Notes under the pieces: generated by a model
Databases searched by the model: none
Told to the model about the DNA's origin: nothing
Seen by the model: the letters and a program-made list of their open reading frames with translations, nothing else
Origin: Pseudomonas sp. H1h
GTDB taxonomy: Bacteria; Pseudomonadota; Gammaproteobacteria; Pseudomonadales; Pseudomonadaceae
DNA length: 64,000 nt
NCBI RefSeq assembly: GCF_000633255.1
Contig: NZ_AYMJ01000017.1
Span: 172,243-236,242 of the forward strand
Reading direction: 5' to 3'
Translations under genes and position numbers: made by a program
In this document: positions 18,645 through 28,346 of the stretch, piece after piece
Layout: every line of letters begins with the position of its first letter
Numbering within the stretch: the stretch's first letter is position 1

Positions 18645-18839
18645 TCAGGGAGTTTGTGGCTTGTCCGGCGCGGTCAGGCCAGCCTGAATGCGCTGATAAA
18701 TCTCTTCACGGTGTACGGCAACGTTTTTCGGGGCGTTGATGCCGATGCGGACTTGCTGACCGCTTACGCCGAGGATGGTGATCGTAATGTCATCACCAAT
18801 GTTTATGCTTTCACCGACTTTGCGGGTGAGTATCAGCAT
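18645..18839 (-). CDS. csrA: CsrA/RsmE-family translational regulator
   Basis: This is a 64-residue RNA-binding dimer that blocks translation by binding GGA motifs near ribosome binding sites. It is the effector end of the Gac/Rsm system, titrated by RsmX/Y/Z RNAs. The sequence starts [19 protein letters not shown] and has the RIGINAPK and HREEIY motifs. The C-terminus TAPDKPQTP resembles RsmE rather than RsmA. The start follows AAGGAG. An upstream extension is excluded by the strict conservation of MLIL at the N-terminus. Confidence 0.95.
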   Translation of the reverse strand: MLILTRKVGESINIGDDITITILGVSGQQVRIGINAPKNVAVHREEIYQRIQAGLTAPDKPQTP

Positions 18840-19089
18840 GGTCTTCTCCTTGATTGCTTTGTAGGGCACCTGATTCAGACAGTGCAGAGGTCGGTGGTAC
18901 GTATAGATTAGTGCGAAGTCTCACGGTTTGGGTGCCTCTTTCTGACGCGCAGATACGGCATTAATTCCCAGGGCGTAACTATACAGAGGCTGCAATCATC
19001 AATCTCGTTGTTTTGTGCCCATTTTGCGGGCCTCGCGAAGTATTTATGAATGTTAAGATCGCCGCTTTGAGATTTTCGAGGAAAGCGTT

Positions 19090-19458
19090 GTGCGCAAATT
19101 GGTCTGGATGGTCGCGGCACTGGCATTGGCAGGATGTGGTGAAGGCAAGAGTGTAGACGTGCAGAAGCCGAAAACCGCAGTGGTGGCCGCACCTGCGGCG
19201 GTGTCGGCCCCGCAGTGGGACCTCGAAGTACGCGGTGAAACGCCCCAGGCTGTCAGTGACCTGAGTGGCTGGTTGATCGAGCATGCTTTTGTGCCGACCG
19301 TGATCAAGGACAGCAGCGGCAAGACGCGGATCCTGATTGGCCCGTTCAACTCCCAGGCCGAGGCTGAAGCGCGCAAGGTACAAGTGGACGCGGCATTGGT
19401 GAAGGCCAAGAAGCAGAACGTCGAATCGGTGATTGTGGAGCATCCGCTCGCGCCGTAA
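19090..19458 (+). CDS. SPOR-domain lipoprotein
   Basis: This 122-residue exported protein has a lipoprotein signal (hydrophobic stretch, then LAGC with the lipid-modified cysteine at residue 16). An Ala-rich linker leads to a SPOR-like domain from about residue 45, ending in the VFxGPF-type ILIGPFNSQAEAEA. It probably binds peptidoglycan from the membrane. The start is GTG after CGAGGAAAG. It precedes the siderophore-interacting gene by 86 bp, with no obvious functional link. Confidence 0.75.
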   Translation: MRKLVWMVAALALAGCGEGKSVDVQKPKTAVVAAPAAVSAPQWDLEVRGETPQAVSDLSGWLIEHAFVPTVIKDSSGKTRILIGPFNSQAEAEARKVQVDAALVKAKKQNVESVIVEHPLAP

Positions 19459-19498
19459 GCAGCACTTTCAGCGGAGCGGCCTAAAGGGCATCGCAGGC

Positions 19499-19517
19499 GA
19501 CTCGTCTTATACGAGTC
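19499..19517. promoter_or_regulatory. Perfect inverted repeat upstream of the siderophore-interacting gene
   Basis: GACTCGT and ACGAGTC are 5 bp apart and lie about 27 bp before the ATG. It could be an operator for a dimeric repressor or a small RNA hairpin. It does not match the usual Fur box. Confidence 0.35.
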
Positions 19518-19544
19518 AATCACGATTTTCTGCAGGAGCTCCGC

Positions 19545-20456
19545 ATGGCCTCCACCGCTCCCTATAAACTCTTCAATGCGGTTCTGCACCGCAAGACGCT
19601 GGTAAGTCCGCACATGATGCGGATCACGCTCGCCGACCCCTCGATCCGCGGCATGGCCACCTGGGCGCCGGACCAGCGCGTCAAACTGTTCTTCCCTTCT
19701 GAAGATGGAACCCCCGCAACGCTCGCGCAGGAGGAGGGCTGGTACGCGCGCTTTCGGTCGATGCTCGCGAGCCGTCGACCGGCGATGCGCACTTACACCA
19801 TTCGTCATTTGCGCGCTGATCTAGGCGAGGTCGACATCGACTTCGTCCTGCACGGCGAGACCGGTCCTGCTTCGCGTTGGGCGTTGCATGCGCAGCCGGG
19901 CGCCTCGATGCAGATTCTCGCTCCCGACAGCGGGTTTTCGGCGCTGGAGGCCGGAGGGTTCGAATGGAAGCCGCCGCAGGTGCTCAGGCAGGTTTTGCTG
20001 GTGGCCGATGCGACGGCATTGCCGGCGGCCATGGGCATTCTCGAAGCGTTGGCCGCCATGGCCGAACCGCCTCAGGTTCAAGCGTATTTTGAAGTGGACA
20101 GCGCGCCAGACATGCTCTCGGTGCCGGACTGGCCCGGGCTGTCGGTGCAGTGGCTGGTTCGTGATCAGGCGCCGGCAGCGGTTGCTGGTGCGTTGATGGC
20201 AGACGCAGTGCAACAGGCGTTCCTGCCGGCAGATGATTCCCCGGCCGGGCAAGTTGCCGAACTGGCTGAGGTCGATATCGACCAGGACATCCTCTGGGAG
20301 ATTGCCAATACCGCCCCTGAAGGATTCTATGGCTGGATTGCCGGCGAAAGCGCAGCCGTCATGCGCTTGCGCAAGCATCTGATCAAGGCATGCGGCATCC
20401 CGCGTGAATCGCTCAATTTGATGGGGTACTGGCGCTACAACAAGGCTGGCAGCTAG
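19545..20456 (+). CDS. Siderophore-interacting FAD-binding protein (ViuB/SIP family)
   Basis: SIP-family proteins are cytoplasmic flavin reductases that release iron from ferric siderophores using NAD(P)H. The FAD-binding RxYTxR is R82-T-Y84-T-I-R87, followed by a VDIDFVLHG segment. The C-terminal NAD-binding half ends with GYWRYNKAG, typical of the family. The 303 residues are full length. No siderophore synthesis or receptor gene is nearby. The gene ends at a bidirectional terminator shared with endA. Confidence 0.9.
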   Translation: MASTAPYKLFNAVLHRKTLVSPHMMRITLADPSIRGMATWAPDQRVKLFFPSEDGTPATLAQEEGWYARFRSMLASRRPAMRTYTIRHLRADLGEVDIDFVLHGETGPASRWALHAQPGASMQILAPDSGFSALEAGGFEWKPPQVLRQVLLVADATALPAAMGILEALAAMAEPPQVQAYFEVDSAPDMLSVPDWPGLSVQWLVRDQAPAAVAGALMADAVQQAFLPADDSPAGQVAELAEVDIDQDILWEIANTAPEGFYGWIAGESAAVMRLRKHLIKACGIPRESLNLMGYWRYNKAGS

Positions 20457-20460
20457 GAAC

Positions 20461-20497
20461 AAAAAAGGCCTCGGACACCACGTTCGAGGCCTTTTTT
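20461..20497. terminator. Bidirectional terminator between the SIP and endA genes
   Basis: AAAAAAGGCCTCG and CGAGGCCTTTTTT form a 13-bp stem with an 11-base loop and a T-run on each strand. It serves both convergent genes. Confidence 0.92.
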
Positions 20498-20510
20498 TGG
20501 GGCTGGAGGA

Positions 20511-21200
20511 TCAGCCGCAGGCTTTCAGGTTCACCGGGCCGACAAATTCATTGCCGCGCCCCATCACACACGCCACGCTCTGGTTGCGTTGGCGTTCCCA
20601 GTCTTGCACCGGGTAAGTCTTGTCCCACGCCTCGTACAGCTGTCGATCCTGTTTCGACAGACGCAAGCCGTACTGCTTGCTCATGTAGAAGTAGGTGCGA
20701 GCGATCATGCCGCGAATCGACGGGCGCGGCATGACCTTCTTGGCCTTGAAGTCGACCTGGGTCAGGCACGAGCCGTACTGGCCGGATTGCACCGGCAGCC
20801 AGCCGTAACTGAAGTTGCTGCGATCACCGTTGACCTCGCCAATGCTCGGCACCAGGTTGTGCAGATCGGCTTCGGCTTTCTGATAGCTCGGGTCATAGCG
20901 CGTGCAGTTCTTGCGCCCGCCCGACTGCCAGCATTGACGCTGATGGCCGAACTCCCACGCCGGCACGATGTGCTCCCACTCGATGCGCGAGGCGCGCTTG
21001 GCATTTTTGCGCGGCACGTAGCCACAAGCCTTCAAGTCCACCTTGTTGCCGGTGTACTTGCACCCGCAGTAAAACTCGGTGGACTGCGGTGCATAGAGTT
21101 TCCAGGCGACCTTCTTGGCTTCGGTAAACGTGCGGGGCGCGCCAGCCTGGGCACCACACGCGATGAACAGCAACAGCAAAGCAAAACAGCGGACACTCAT
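20511..21200 (-). CDS. endA: Endonuclease I (EndA/NucM family), secreted
   Basis: This periplasmic or secreted non-specific DNase has 229 residues and a Sec signal peptide (MSVRCFALLLLFIACGAQAG). The His-Me finger core is RIEWEHIVPA with E76-H77, then DLHNLVP at 112-118 and GEVNGDRSNF, which supply the metal-binding Asn. The paired cysteines are typical of EndA. The start lies 4 bp after the DUF1654 stop, and its ribosome site AAGGAAG is inside that gene, so the two are coupled behind a LexA-type box. Confidence 0.92.
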   Translation of the reverse strand: MSVRCFALLLLFIACGAQAGAPRTFTEAKKVAWKLYAPQSTEFYCGCKYTGNKVDLKACGYVPRKNAKRASRIEWEHIVPAWEFGHQRQCWQSGGRKNCTRYDPSYQKAEADLHNLVPSIGEVNGDRSNFSYGWLPVQSGQYGSCLTQVDFKAKKVMPRPSIRGMIARTYFYMSKQYGLRLSKQDRQLYEAWDKTYPVQDWERQRNQSVACVMGRGNEFVGPVNLKACG

Positions 21201-21204
21201 TGAA

Positions 21205-21444
21205 TCAATCTTCCTTCGGCACAACCCAAAAAATCTGCACGCCACCATCGTCGCGATAGGCGAGTGTGACGTTGTCGTTCTCGTCGATTTCCTCGAGCAG
21301 TTGCTCCCAGGCATCCATCGGCTCGTCCGGCAGACGGAAGATCAATGCGGCTTTGGCTTTTTGTGCGGTGGGAGAATTGATGATTTTCTGAACGCGCATG
21401 CCCATGCGTTCGTAAGCGTCAGGAGCATCAGGAGAGGTGGCCAC
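21205..21444 (-). CDS. DUF1654 family protein, probable SOS gene
   Basis: This small cytoplasmic protein of 79 residues is of unknown function. The pattern YERMGMRVQxxINSPxAQKAKAALxxRL, then WEQLLEEIDENDNV, fits the DUF1654 family seen mainly in Pseudomonas. The start chosen is GTG at 21444, which follows AAGG by 7 bp. Longer frames that begin at 21474 or 21495 run through the LexA-type palindrome and promoter and are unlikely. It is the first gene of a two-gene unit with endA. Confidence 0.8.
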   Translation of the reverse strand: MATSPDAPDAYERMGMRVQKIINSPTAQKAKAALIFRLPDEPMDAWEQLLEEIDENDNVTLAYRDDGGVQIFWVVPKED

Positions 21445-21462
21445 GAGGTTATCCTTATTAAG

Positions 21463-21478
21463 CTGTACGTGCATACAG
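21463..21478 (-). promoter_or_regulatory. LexA-type SOS box
   Basis: CTGTACGTGCATACAG fits the gammaproteobacterial LexA pattern CTGT-N8-ACAG and is almost a full palindrome. It lies 19 bp upstream of the GTG of the DUF1654 gene and overlaps the -10 of a likely promoter (TTGCGA, 17 bp, TACTGT on the minus strand). Confidence 0.8.
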
Positions 21479-21673
21479 TATTTAACTGTAAGCATTTTCG
21501 CAACTGCTTAAAATTCAAGAAAATCCTCTGACAGCGCTTTTCCGGTTTTGGTGTAAGTGGGGTCGATTATTTTGTGCGAAAAGGTCGCGCTCGGCGTAGG
21601 TGGCAGCACCACCCGCCGCGCGGGCGAGTGGTGAGCAAGCTGCCCGACCCGGAAAGGGTCAGGCGAGGGTCGA

Positions 21674-22801
<1,128 letters not shown>

Positions 22802-23048
22802 TCATCTAGATGCGCCCCAGGCCGATCTGAATGCCCGGGGTGCAGGCTAGGGAGCAGGATCTGTACCAGCCATACTTTGCTTTAGAGAAATGTTTAACCT
22901 GATGATTTACATCAATATTTTGTTGATTGGAAAGTCGCGCAACAGATCGTTTATCCGGGTTTCCGAACATTTGAAGCTTTCGCGTTCGGCTCACCGAAAG
23001 GGACTACGAGTGCTGTCGAACGAATCGTCTTGCTTTTCTGCTAAAGAA

Positions 23049-23070
23049 ACCCATCCGCAAGCCGATGGGT
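23049..23070 (+). promoter_or_regulatory. Hairpin in the leader of the gene at 23102
   Basis: ACCCATC and GATGGGT are 8 bases apart, 32 bp upstream of the ATG. It has no T-run and may be part of the leader RNA. Confidence 0.3.
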
Positions 23071-23101
23071 GTTCAAGGAAACGCTAATTTAGGGAGTTCA
23101 C

Positions 23102-23557
23102 ATGTCACTGACGATCGGCTTTTCAAATCCCGGTGCAGTCACCATCGGCGGTAAAACCGCAGCGACGATCAACGCCATGAACCAGGCGGAGGCGGACGCT
23201 TCTGACGCGGCGCTGGGCGTTGAAAAAGAACCGAGCAATCAGGTCAGAACCGGTGGTCCCGCGCAAGAAGCCAGCAAGGCTGACAGCGCAGACAACGGCG
23301 ATAACCTGAGCGTCACGGTCAAAATGCTGTTGACGCGGATGCAGGAATTGCAGAAGCAGCTGCAGGAGCAGCAACAGCAACTGGCGGCCGCTCAGGCTGC
23401 GAGCTATCCGACACCTGAAGCCAAGTCGCAGGCGGTGATGTCGGTGCAGGGCCAGATCGCGCAAACCAGTGGGGAGCTGATGGAAGTTGCGGCGGCGCTC
23501 GTCAAGGAAATGACCAAGAACTCCACCAGCGGCAGCATGGTCAACACTACGGCCTGA
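23102..23557 (+). CDS. Hypothetical protein with a Gln-rich coiled coil
   Basis: This 151-residue protein has no signal peptide or membrane segment. A Gly/Ala/Thr-rich N-terminus is followed at about residues 70-105 by MLLTRMQELQKQLQEQQQQL, a clear coiled-coil stretch. The tail is a second helix (GELMEVAAALVKEMTK). The coiled coil resembles FlxA-like proteins, but this is only a weak resemblance. The function is unknown. It is transcribed with the ribose operon but 200 bp upstream of it. Confidence 0.7.
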   Translation: MSLTIGFSNPGAVTIGGKTAATINAMNQAEADASDAALGVEKEPSNQVRTGGPAQEASKADSADNGDNLSVTVKMLLTRMQELQKQLQEQQQQLAAAQAASYPTPEAKSQAVMSVQGQIAQTSGELMEVAAALVKEMTKNSTSGSMVNTTA

Positions 23558-23612
23558 GCATCGAAGGGCGAATCAGCGGATTCGCCCGGCACTCGATACC
23601 GATTTCTGATTG

Positions 23613-23641
23613 TTGACAAATGTCGGCGGGATTCGCATAGT
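23613..23641 (+). promoter_or_regulatory. Promoter of the ribose operon
   Basis: TTGACA (23613-23618) and CATAGT (23636-23641) are 17 bp apart. The start of transcription would fall at about 23648, at the edge of the operator palindrome. Confidence 0.7.
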
Positions 23642-23649
23642 TCGGTCTA

Positions 23650-23663
23650 CGCAAACGTTTGCG
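23650..23663. promoter_or_regulatory. Probable RbsR operator
   Basis: CGCAAACGTTTGCG is a perfect 14-bp palindrome with the central CG typical of LacI/PurR-family operators. It overlaps the predicted transcription start of rbsB, and rbsR is in the same operon, so repression by RbsR relieved by ribose is the natural reading. Confidence 0.8.
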
Positions 23664-23757
23664 CGGCTTTCTCGGTGCACTGTAGCCCGGAAGATAGCGA
23701 TCCAGCTTACGCCAGCGCGAGCGTTGCTCACAATAATCATAAGATCGGAGTGAACCC

Positions 23758-24714
23758 ATGAAGCTGCCATTTGCTGGACGTCTTCTTGCTGTCGCTATGC
23801 TGGCTGCCGCAGCCGCCGCACTACCTGTCTCTTCGGCCTTCGCCGAGTCCCCGGAAAAACCCAAAGTCGCGCTGGTCATGAAATCCCTGGCCAACGAATT
23901 CTTCCTGACCATGGAAGACGGCGCCAAGGCCTACCAGAAAGAACACTCCGCCGATTTCGACCTGATTTCCAACGGCATCAAGGACGAGACCGATACCGCT
24001 GGCCAGACCCGCATCGTTGAGCAGATGATTCTGGCGAAGGTCAACGCACTGGTCATCGCGCCTTCCGATTCCAAGGCCATGGTGCCGGTGATCAAGAAAG
24101 CCGTCGATGCCGGTATCACCGTGATCAACATCGATAATCAGCTTGATCCGCAAATCGTCAAAAGCAAGAACATCAGCGTGCCATTCGTAGGCCCGGACAA
24201 CCGCAAGGGTGCGCGTCTGGTCGGCGAGTATCTGGCCAAGCAACTGAAGGCCGGTGACGAAGTAGGCATTATCGAAGGCGTGTCCACCACCACCAACGCC
24301 CAGCAGCGCACCGCCGGCTTCAAGGATGCGATGGACGCGGCGCAGATCAAGGTCGTCTCGCTGCAATCCGGTGACTGGGAGATCGACAAGGGCAACAAGG
24401 TTGCTGCGTCGATTCTCAGCGAATACCCGGATGTCAAAGCCTTGCTGGCGGGTAACGACAGCATGGCCGTCGGCGCCGTTTCCGCTGTGCGTGCTGCCGG
24501 CAAGGCCGGGCAGGTACAGGTTGTCGGCTACGACAATATCAACGCCATCAAACCGATGCTCAAGGACGGTCGTGTGCTGGCGACTGCCGATCAGTTCGCC
24601 GCCAAGCAGGCCGTGTTCGGTATCCAGACCGCGCTGAAAATCCTCAAGGGCGAGAAAGTCGACAGCGGCGTCAATGGCGTGATCGAAACGCCGGTCGAAC
24701 TGGTCACCAAGTAA
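23758..24714 (+). CDS. rbsB: Ribose ABC transporter periplasmic binding protein RbsB
   Basis: This sugar-binding protein of 318 residues delivers ribose to RbsAC. A Sec signal ends at SSAFA near residue 29. The peripla-BP-4 fold is shown by VALVMKSLANEFF, NIDNQLD, GNDSMAVGA and VVGYDN. It is first in rbsBACRKD behind a LacI-type operator. A hairpin at 24734-24757 after it may protect the rbsB message and keep binding protein in excess. Confidence 0.93.
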   Translation: MKLPFAGRLLAVAMLAAAAAALPVSSAFAESPEKPKVALVMKSLANEFFLTMEDGAKAYQKEHSADFDLISNGIKDETDTAGQTRIVEQMILAKVNALVIAPSDSKAMVPVIKKAVDAGITVINIDNQLDPQIVKSKNISVPFVGPDNRKGARLVGEYLAKQLKAGDEVGIIEGVSTTTNAQQRTAGFKDAMDAAQIKVVSLQSGDWEIDKGNKVAASILSEYPDVKALLAGNDSMAVGAVSAVRAAGKAGQVQVVGYDNINAIKPMLKDGRVLATADQFAAKQAVFGIQTALKILKGEKVDSGVNGVIETPVELVTK

Positions 24715-24733
24715 GTCTTCTGGCGACACAACG

Positions 24734-24757
24734 GCGCTCGTCCGTCCGGGCGAGCGC
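24734..24757 (+). promoter_or_regulatory. Intercistronic hairpin between rbsB and rbsA
   Basis: GCGCTCG and CGAGCGC are separated by 10 bases with no T-run. Such hairpins after a binding-protein gene commonly stabilise the upstream message. Confidence 0.5.
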
Positions 24758-24771
24758 ATGGAGAGTTTTTT

Positions 24772-26325
24772 ATGTCAGTTTCCGCCCCGAACGCTGTCCT
24801 CTCGGTCAGCGGTATCGGTAAGACCTATGCGCAGCCGGTGCTCACAGGCATCGACTTGACGCTGATGCGCGGTGAAGTGCTGGCGCTGACCGGCGAAAAT
24901 GGTGCCGGTAAAAGCACGTTGTCCAAGATCATTGGTGGTCTGGTCACGCCGACCACAGGCCAGATGCAATTCCAGGGCAAGGACTACCGCCCGGGCAGCC
25001 GCACCCAAGCCGAAGAGCTGGGCGTGCGCATGGTCATGCAAGAGCTCAATCTGTTGCCGACCCTGTCGGTGGCGGAAAACCTGTTTCTCGACAACCTGCC
25101 GAGCAATGGTGGCTGGATCAGTCGCAAGCAATTGCGCAAAGCTGCCATCGAAGCCATGGCTCAGGTCGGCCTCGATGCCATTGATCCGGACACCCTGGTC
25201 GGCGAGCTGGGTATCGGGCATCAGCAAATGGTCGAGATCGCGCGCAACCTGATCGGCGATTGCCATGTGCTGATTCTCGATGAGCCGACGGCCATGCTCA
25301 CTGCCCGTGAAGTGGAAATGCTCTTCGAGCAGATCACTCGCTTGCAGGCGCGCGGCGTCTCGATCATCTATATCTCCCACCGTCTCGAAGAACTGGCGCG
25401 AGTTGCGCAACGCATTGCCGTGCTGCGTGACGGCAATCTGGTCTGCGTCGAACCGATGGCTAATTACAACAGTGAGCAACTGGTCACTTTGATGGTCGGT
25501 CGCGAGCTGGGCGAACACATTGACATGGGGCCGCGCAAGATTGGCGCGCCGGCCCTGACGGTCAAGGGCCTGACCCGTTCCGACAAGGTGCGCGATGTTT
25601 CCTTCGAAGTGCGTGCCGGCGAGATCTTCGGGATTTCCGGGTTGATCGGAGCCGGGCGCACGGAATTGCTGCGGCTGATTTTCGGTGCCGATCTGGCCGA
25701 CAGCGGCACGATTGCGCTGGGTTCGCCGGCGCGGGCGGTCAGCGTGCGCTCCCCGGTTGACGCGGTGAACCATGGCATTGCCCTGATTACCGAAGACCGC
25801 AAGGGCGAAGGCCTGCTGCTCAGCCAGTCGATCAGCGCCAACATTGCGCTGGGCAACATGCCGGAAATTTCCAGGGGTGGTGTCGTCAACAACAGCGATG
25901 AAATCGCCTTGGCAAAGCGTCAGATCGACGCCATGCGCATTCGCAGTTCGAGCCCGACACAATTGGTCTCCGAACTGTCCGGCGGCAATCAGCAGAAAGT
26001 GGTGATCGGCCGCTGGCTCGAGCGCGATTGTTCGGTGCTGTTGTTCGATGAGCCGACCCGCGGCATCGACGTCGGTGCCAAATTCGATATTTATGCCTTG
26101 CTTGGCGACCTGACTCGCCAAGGCAAAGCGCTGGTGGTGGTTTCCAGTGACCTGCGCGAGCTGATGCTGATCTGCGACAGGATCGGTGTGTTGTCGGCAG
26201 GGCGTTTGATCGACACCTTCGAGCGCGACAGCTGGACTCAGGATGATTTGCTTGCCGCCGCGTTCGCCGGCTACCAAAAACGTGATGCGTTGCTCAATGA
26301 AGCGGCGCCTAGGGAACTCCCATGA
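24772..26325 (+). CDS. rbsA: Ribose ABC transporter ATP-binding protein RbsA
   Basis: This is a double ATPase of 517 residues. The first half has Walker A GENGAGKST near residue 42 and the signature region around GIGHQQMVEIARN. The second half has a degenerate P-loop GLIGAGRTEL and LSGGNQQKVVIGRWL. The unequal halves are normal for sugar importers of this type. The stop overlaps the rbsC start by 4 bp (ATGA). Confidence 0.95.
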   Translation: MSVSAPNAVLSVSGIGKTYAQPVLTGIDLTLMRGEVLALTGENGAGKSTLSKIIGGLVTPTTGQMQFQGKDYRPGSRTQAEELGVRMVMQELNLLPTLSVAENLFLDNLPSNGGWISRKQLRKAAIEAMAQVGLDAIDPDTLVGELGIGHQQMVEIARNLIGDCHVLILDEPTAMLTAREVEMLFEQITRLQARGVSIIYISHRLEELARVAQRIAVLRDGNLVCVEPMANYNSEQLVTLMVGRELGEHIDMGPRKIGAPALTVKGLTRSDKVRDVSFEVRAGEIFGISGLIGAGRTELLRLIFGADLADSGTIALGSPARAVSVRSPVDAVNHGIALITEDRKGEGLLLSQSISANIALGNMPEISRGGVVNNSDEIALAKRQIDAMRIRSSSPTQLVSELSGGNQQKVVIGRWLERDCSVLLFDEPTRGIDVGAKFDIYALLGDLTRQGKALVVVSSDLRELMLICDRIGVLSAGRLIDTFERDSWTQDDLLAAAFAGYQKRDALLNEAAPRELP

Positions 26326-27299
26326 AAACTGCATCTTCTGCCGGCAAACGTAGTGGCAATTTCTACGGTCTGGGCACCTATCTGGGCCTGGCCGGTGCCT
26401 TGTTGGCGATGGTGGCGCTGTTCTCGGTGATGAGCAGCCACTTTCTGTCCTATAACACCTTCAGCACCCTGGCCAACCAGATCCCCGATCTGATGGTGCT
26501 GGCAGTGGGCATGACCTTCGTGTTGATCATCGGTGGCATCGACCTGTCGGTGGGTTCGGTGCTGGCGCTTGCCGCTTCGACGGTCAGCGTGGCGATTCTC
26601 GGTTGGGGCTGGAGCGTGTTGCCGGCGGCGTTGCTCGGCATGGCGGTGGCGGCACTGGCCGGCACGGTCACCGGGTCGATCACCGTGGCGTGGCGAATTC
26701 CGTCGTTCATCGTTTCGCTCGGCGTGCTGGAAATGGCGCGCGGTCTGGCGTACCAGATGACCGGTTCGCGTACCGCCTACATTGGTGACTCGTTTGCCTG
26801 GCTGTCGAACCCGATCGCGTTCGGCATTTCGCCATCGTTCATCATAGCCTTGCTGGTGATCTTCATTGCGCAAGCGGTTCTGACGCGCACGGTGTTCGGT
26901 CGCTATCTGATCGGTATCGGCACCAATGAAGAAGCGGTGCGTCTGGCCGGGATCAATCCCAAGCCGTACAAGATTCTGGTGTTCAGCCTGATGGGGCTGC
27001 TGGCGGGGATCGCGGCGCTGTTCCAGATCTCTCGTCTGGAAGCGGCGGATCCCAATGCCGGCTCCGGTCTGGAGTTGCAAGTGATCGCTGCCGTGGTGAT
27101 CGGTGGCACCAGCCTGATGGGCGGTCGCGGTTCGGTGATCAGTACCTTCTTTGGTGTGTTGATCATCTCGGTGCTGGCCGCCGGTCTGGCGCAGATCGGT
27201 GCGACCGAGCCGACCAAGCGCATCATCACTGGTGCTGTGATCGTCATCGCGGTCGTACTCGATACCTATCGCAGTCAACGCGCCAGTCGACGGGGCTAA
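26322..27299 (+). CDS. rbsC: Ribose ABC transporter permease RbsC
   Basis: This permease of 325 residues has about eight to ten membrane helices. The BPD-transp-2 motif GGIDLSVGSVLALA lies near residues 70-84, and the C-terminal AAVVIGGTSLMGGRGS loop contacts RbsA. It starts inside the last codons of rbsA and is followed after 3 bp by rbsR. Confidence 0.95.
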   Translation: MKTASSAGKRSGNFYGLGTYLGLAGALLAMVALFSVMSSHFLSYNTFSTLANQIPDLMVLAVGMTFVLIIGGIDLSVGSVLALAASTVSVAILGWGWSVLPAALLGMAVAALAGTVTGSITVAWRIPSFIVSLGVLEMARGLAYQMTGSRTAYIGDSFAWLSNPIAFGISPSFIIALLVIFIAQAVLTRTVFGRYLIGIGTNEEAVRLAGINPKPYKILVFSLMGLLAGIAALFQISRLEAADPNAGSGLELQVIAAVVIGGTSLMGGRGSVISTFFGVLIISVLAAGLAQIGATEPTKRIITGAVIVIAVVLDTYRSQRASRRG

Positions 27300-27302
27300 G
27301 TC

Positions 27303-28322
27303 ATGGCAACGATCAAGGATGTGGCGGCGCTCGCGGGCATTTCCTACACCACCGTTTCTCATGTGGTGAACAAGACGCGCCCGGTCAGCCAGGAGGTGCG
27401 GTTGAAAGTCGAGGCGGCCATCAAAAGCCTCGACTACGTGCCCAGTGCCGTGGCGCGCTCACTGAAAGCCAAGACCACTGCGACTATTGGCTTATTGGTG
27501 CCCAACAGCCTCAACCCGTATTTTGCCGAGTTGGCGCGGGGCATCGAGGATTACTGCGAGCGTAACGGTTACTGCGTGATCCTCTGCAACTCTGACGACA
27601 ACCCGGAAAAACAGCGCAGCTATTTGCGTGTGCTGCTGGAAAAGCGCATCGACGGCCTGATCGTCGCCTCCGCCGGTGGCGACACCGGGCTTGCGCAAGG
27701 GCTGGCCGGCGTGAAAACGCCGATGGTCATTGTCGACCGGGGGCTCGATGGCGTGGATGCGGATCTGGTGCGCATTGACCATGAATATGGCGCCTATCTG
27801 GCGACCCGGCACCTGCTGGAACTGGGGCATCGAGACATTGCTACCATCGGCGGTCCGTCGAGCACCAGCGTGGCGCAAATGCGTCAGGCCGGTTTTTGCC
27901 GGGCATTGAAGGAGACCGGCATCAAGGTTCGGCCAGAGCGTCTGCTGGAAAGCGATTTCACCAGCACCGGCGGCTACAACGCGGCAGCGATCCTGCTCGA
28001 AAACAATCCGCCAAGTGCGATTTTCGCCGGTAACGACATGATCGGTATTGGCGTGCTTCGCGCGGCGGCCGAGCGCAATGTGCGGGTGCCGAGCGAGCTG
28101 TCGGTGATCGGCTTCGACGATATCCAGATGAGCCGTTATGTGTACCCCGCGCTGACCACGGTCGGTCAATCGATCCTGCAGTTGGGCGAGATGGCTGCCG
28201 AAGTATTGTTGCGAAGGATTGCCACCCCGAGCCTGGTCACCGATCAACGGATCGTGACCCCGAGTATTGTCTTGCGCGAATCGACTGCGCCGCTGTCCGG
28301 CGTGTTCACCGAGTACCGCTGA
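27303..28322 (+). CDS. rbsR: Ribose operon repressor RbsR (LacI family)
   Basis: This LacI-type repressor has 339 residues. The helix-turn-helix lies at the N-terminus (ATIKDVAALAGISYTTVSHV), followed by the hinge NKTRPVS...YVPSAVARSL, and a sugar-binding core with FAGNDMIGIG and IGFDDIQMSRY. It is encoded within the operon it should control, between permease and kinase, and probably binds the palindrome at 23650. Ribose is the expected inducer. Confidence 0.93.
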   Translation: MATIKDVAALAGISYTTVSHVVNKTRPVSQEVRLKVEAAIKSLDYVPSAVARSLKAKTTATIGLLVPNSLNPYFAELARGIEDYCERNGYCVILCNSDDNPEKQRSYLRVLLEKRIDGLIVASAGGDTGLAQGLAGVKTPMVIVDRGLDGVDADLVRIDHEYGAYLATRHLLELGHRDIATIGGPSSTSVAQMRQAGFCRALKETGIKVRPERLLESDFTSTGGYNAAAILLENNPPSAIFAGNDMIGIGVLRAAAERNVRVPSELSVIGFDDIQMSRYVYPALTTVGQSILQLGEMAAEVLLRRIATPSLVTDQRIVTPSIVLRESTAPLSGVFTEYR

Positions 28323-28346
28323 AACCGAATTGACGAGTAGTGATGT

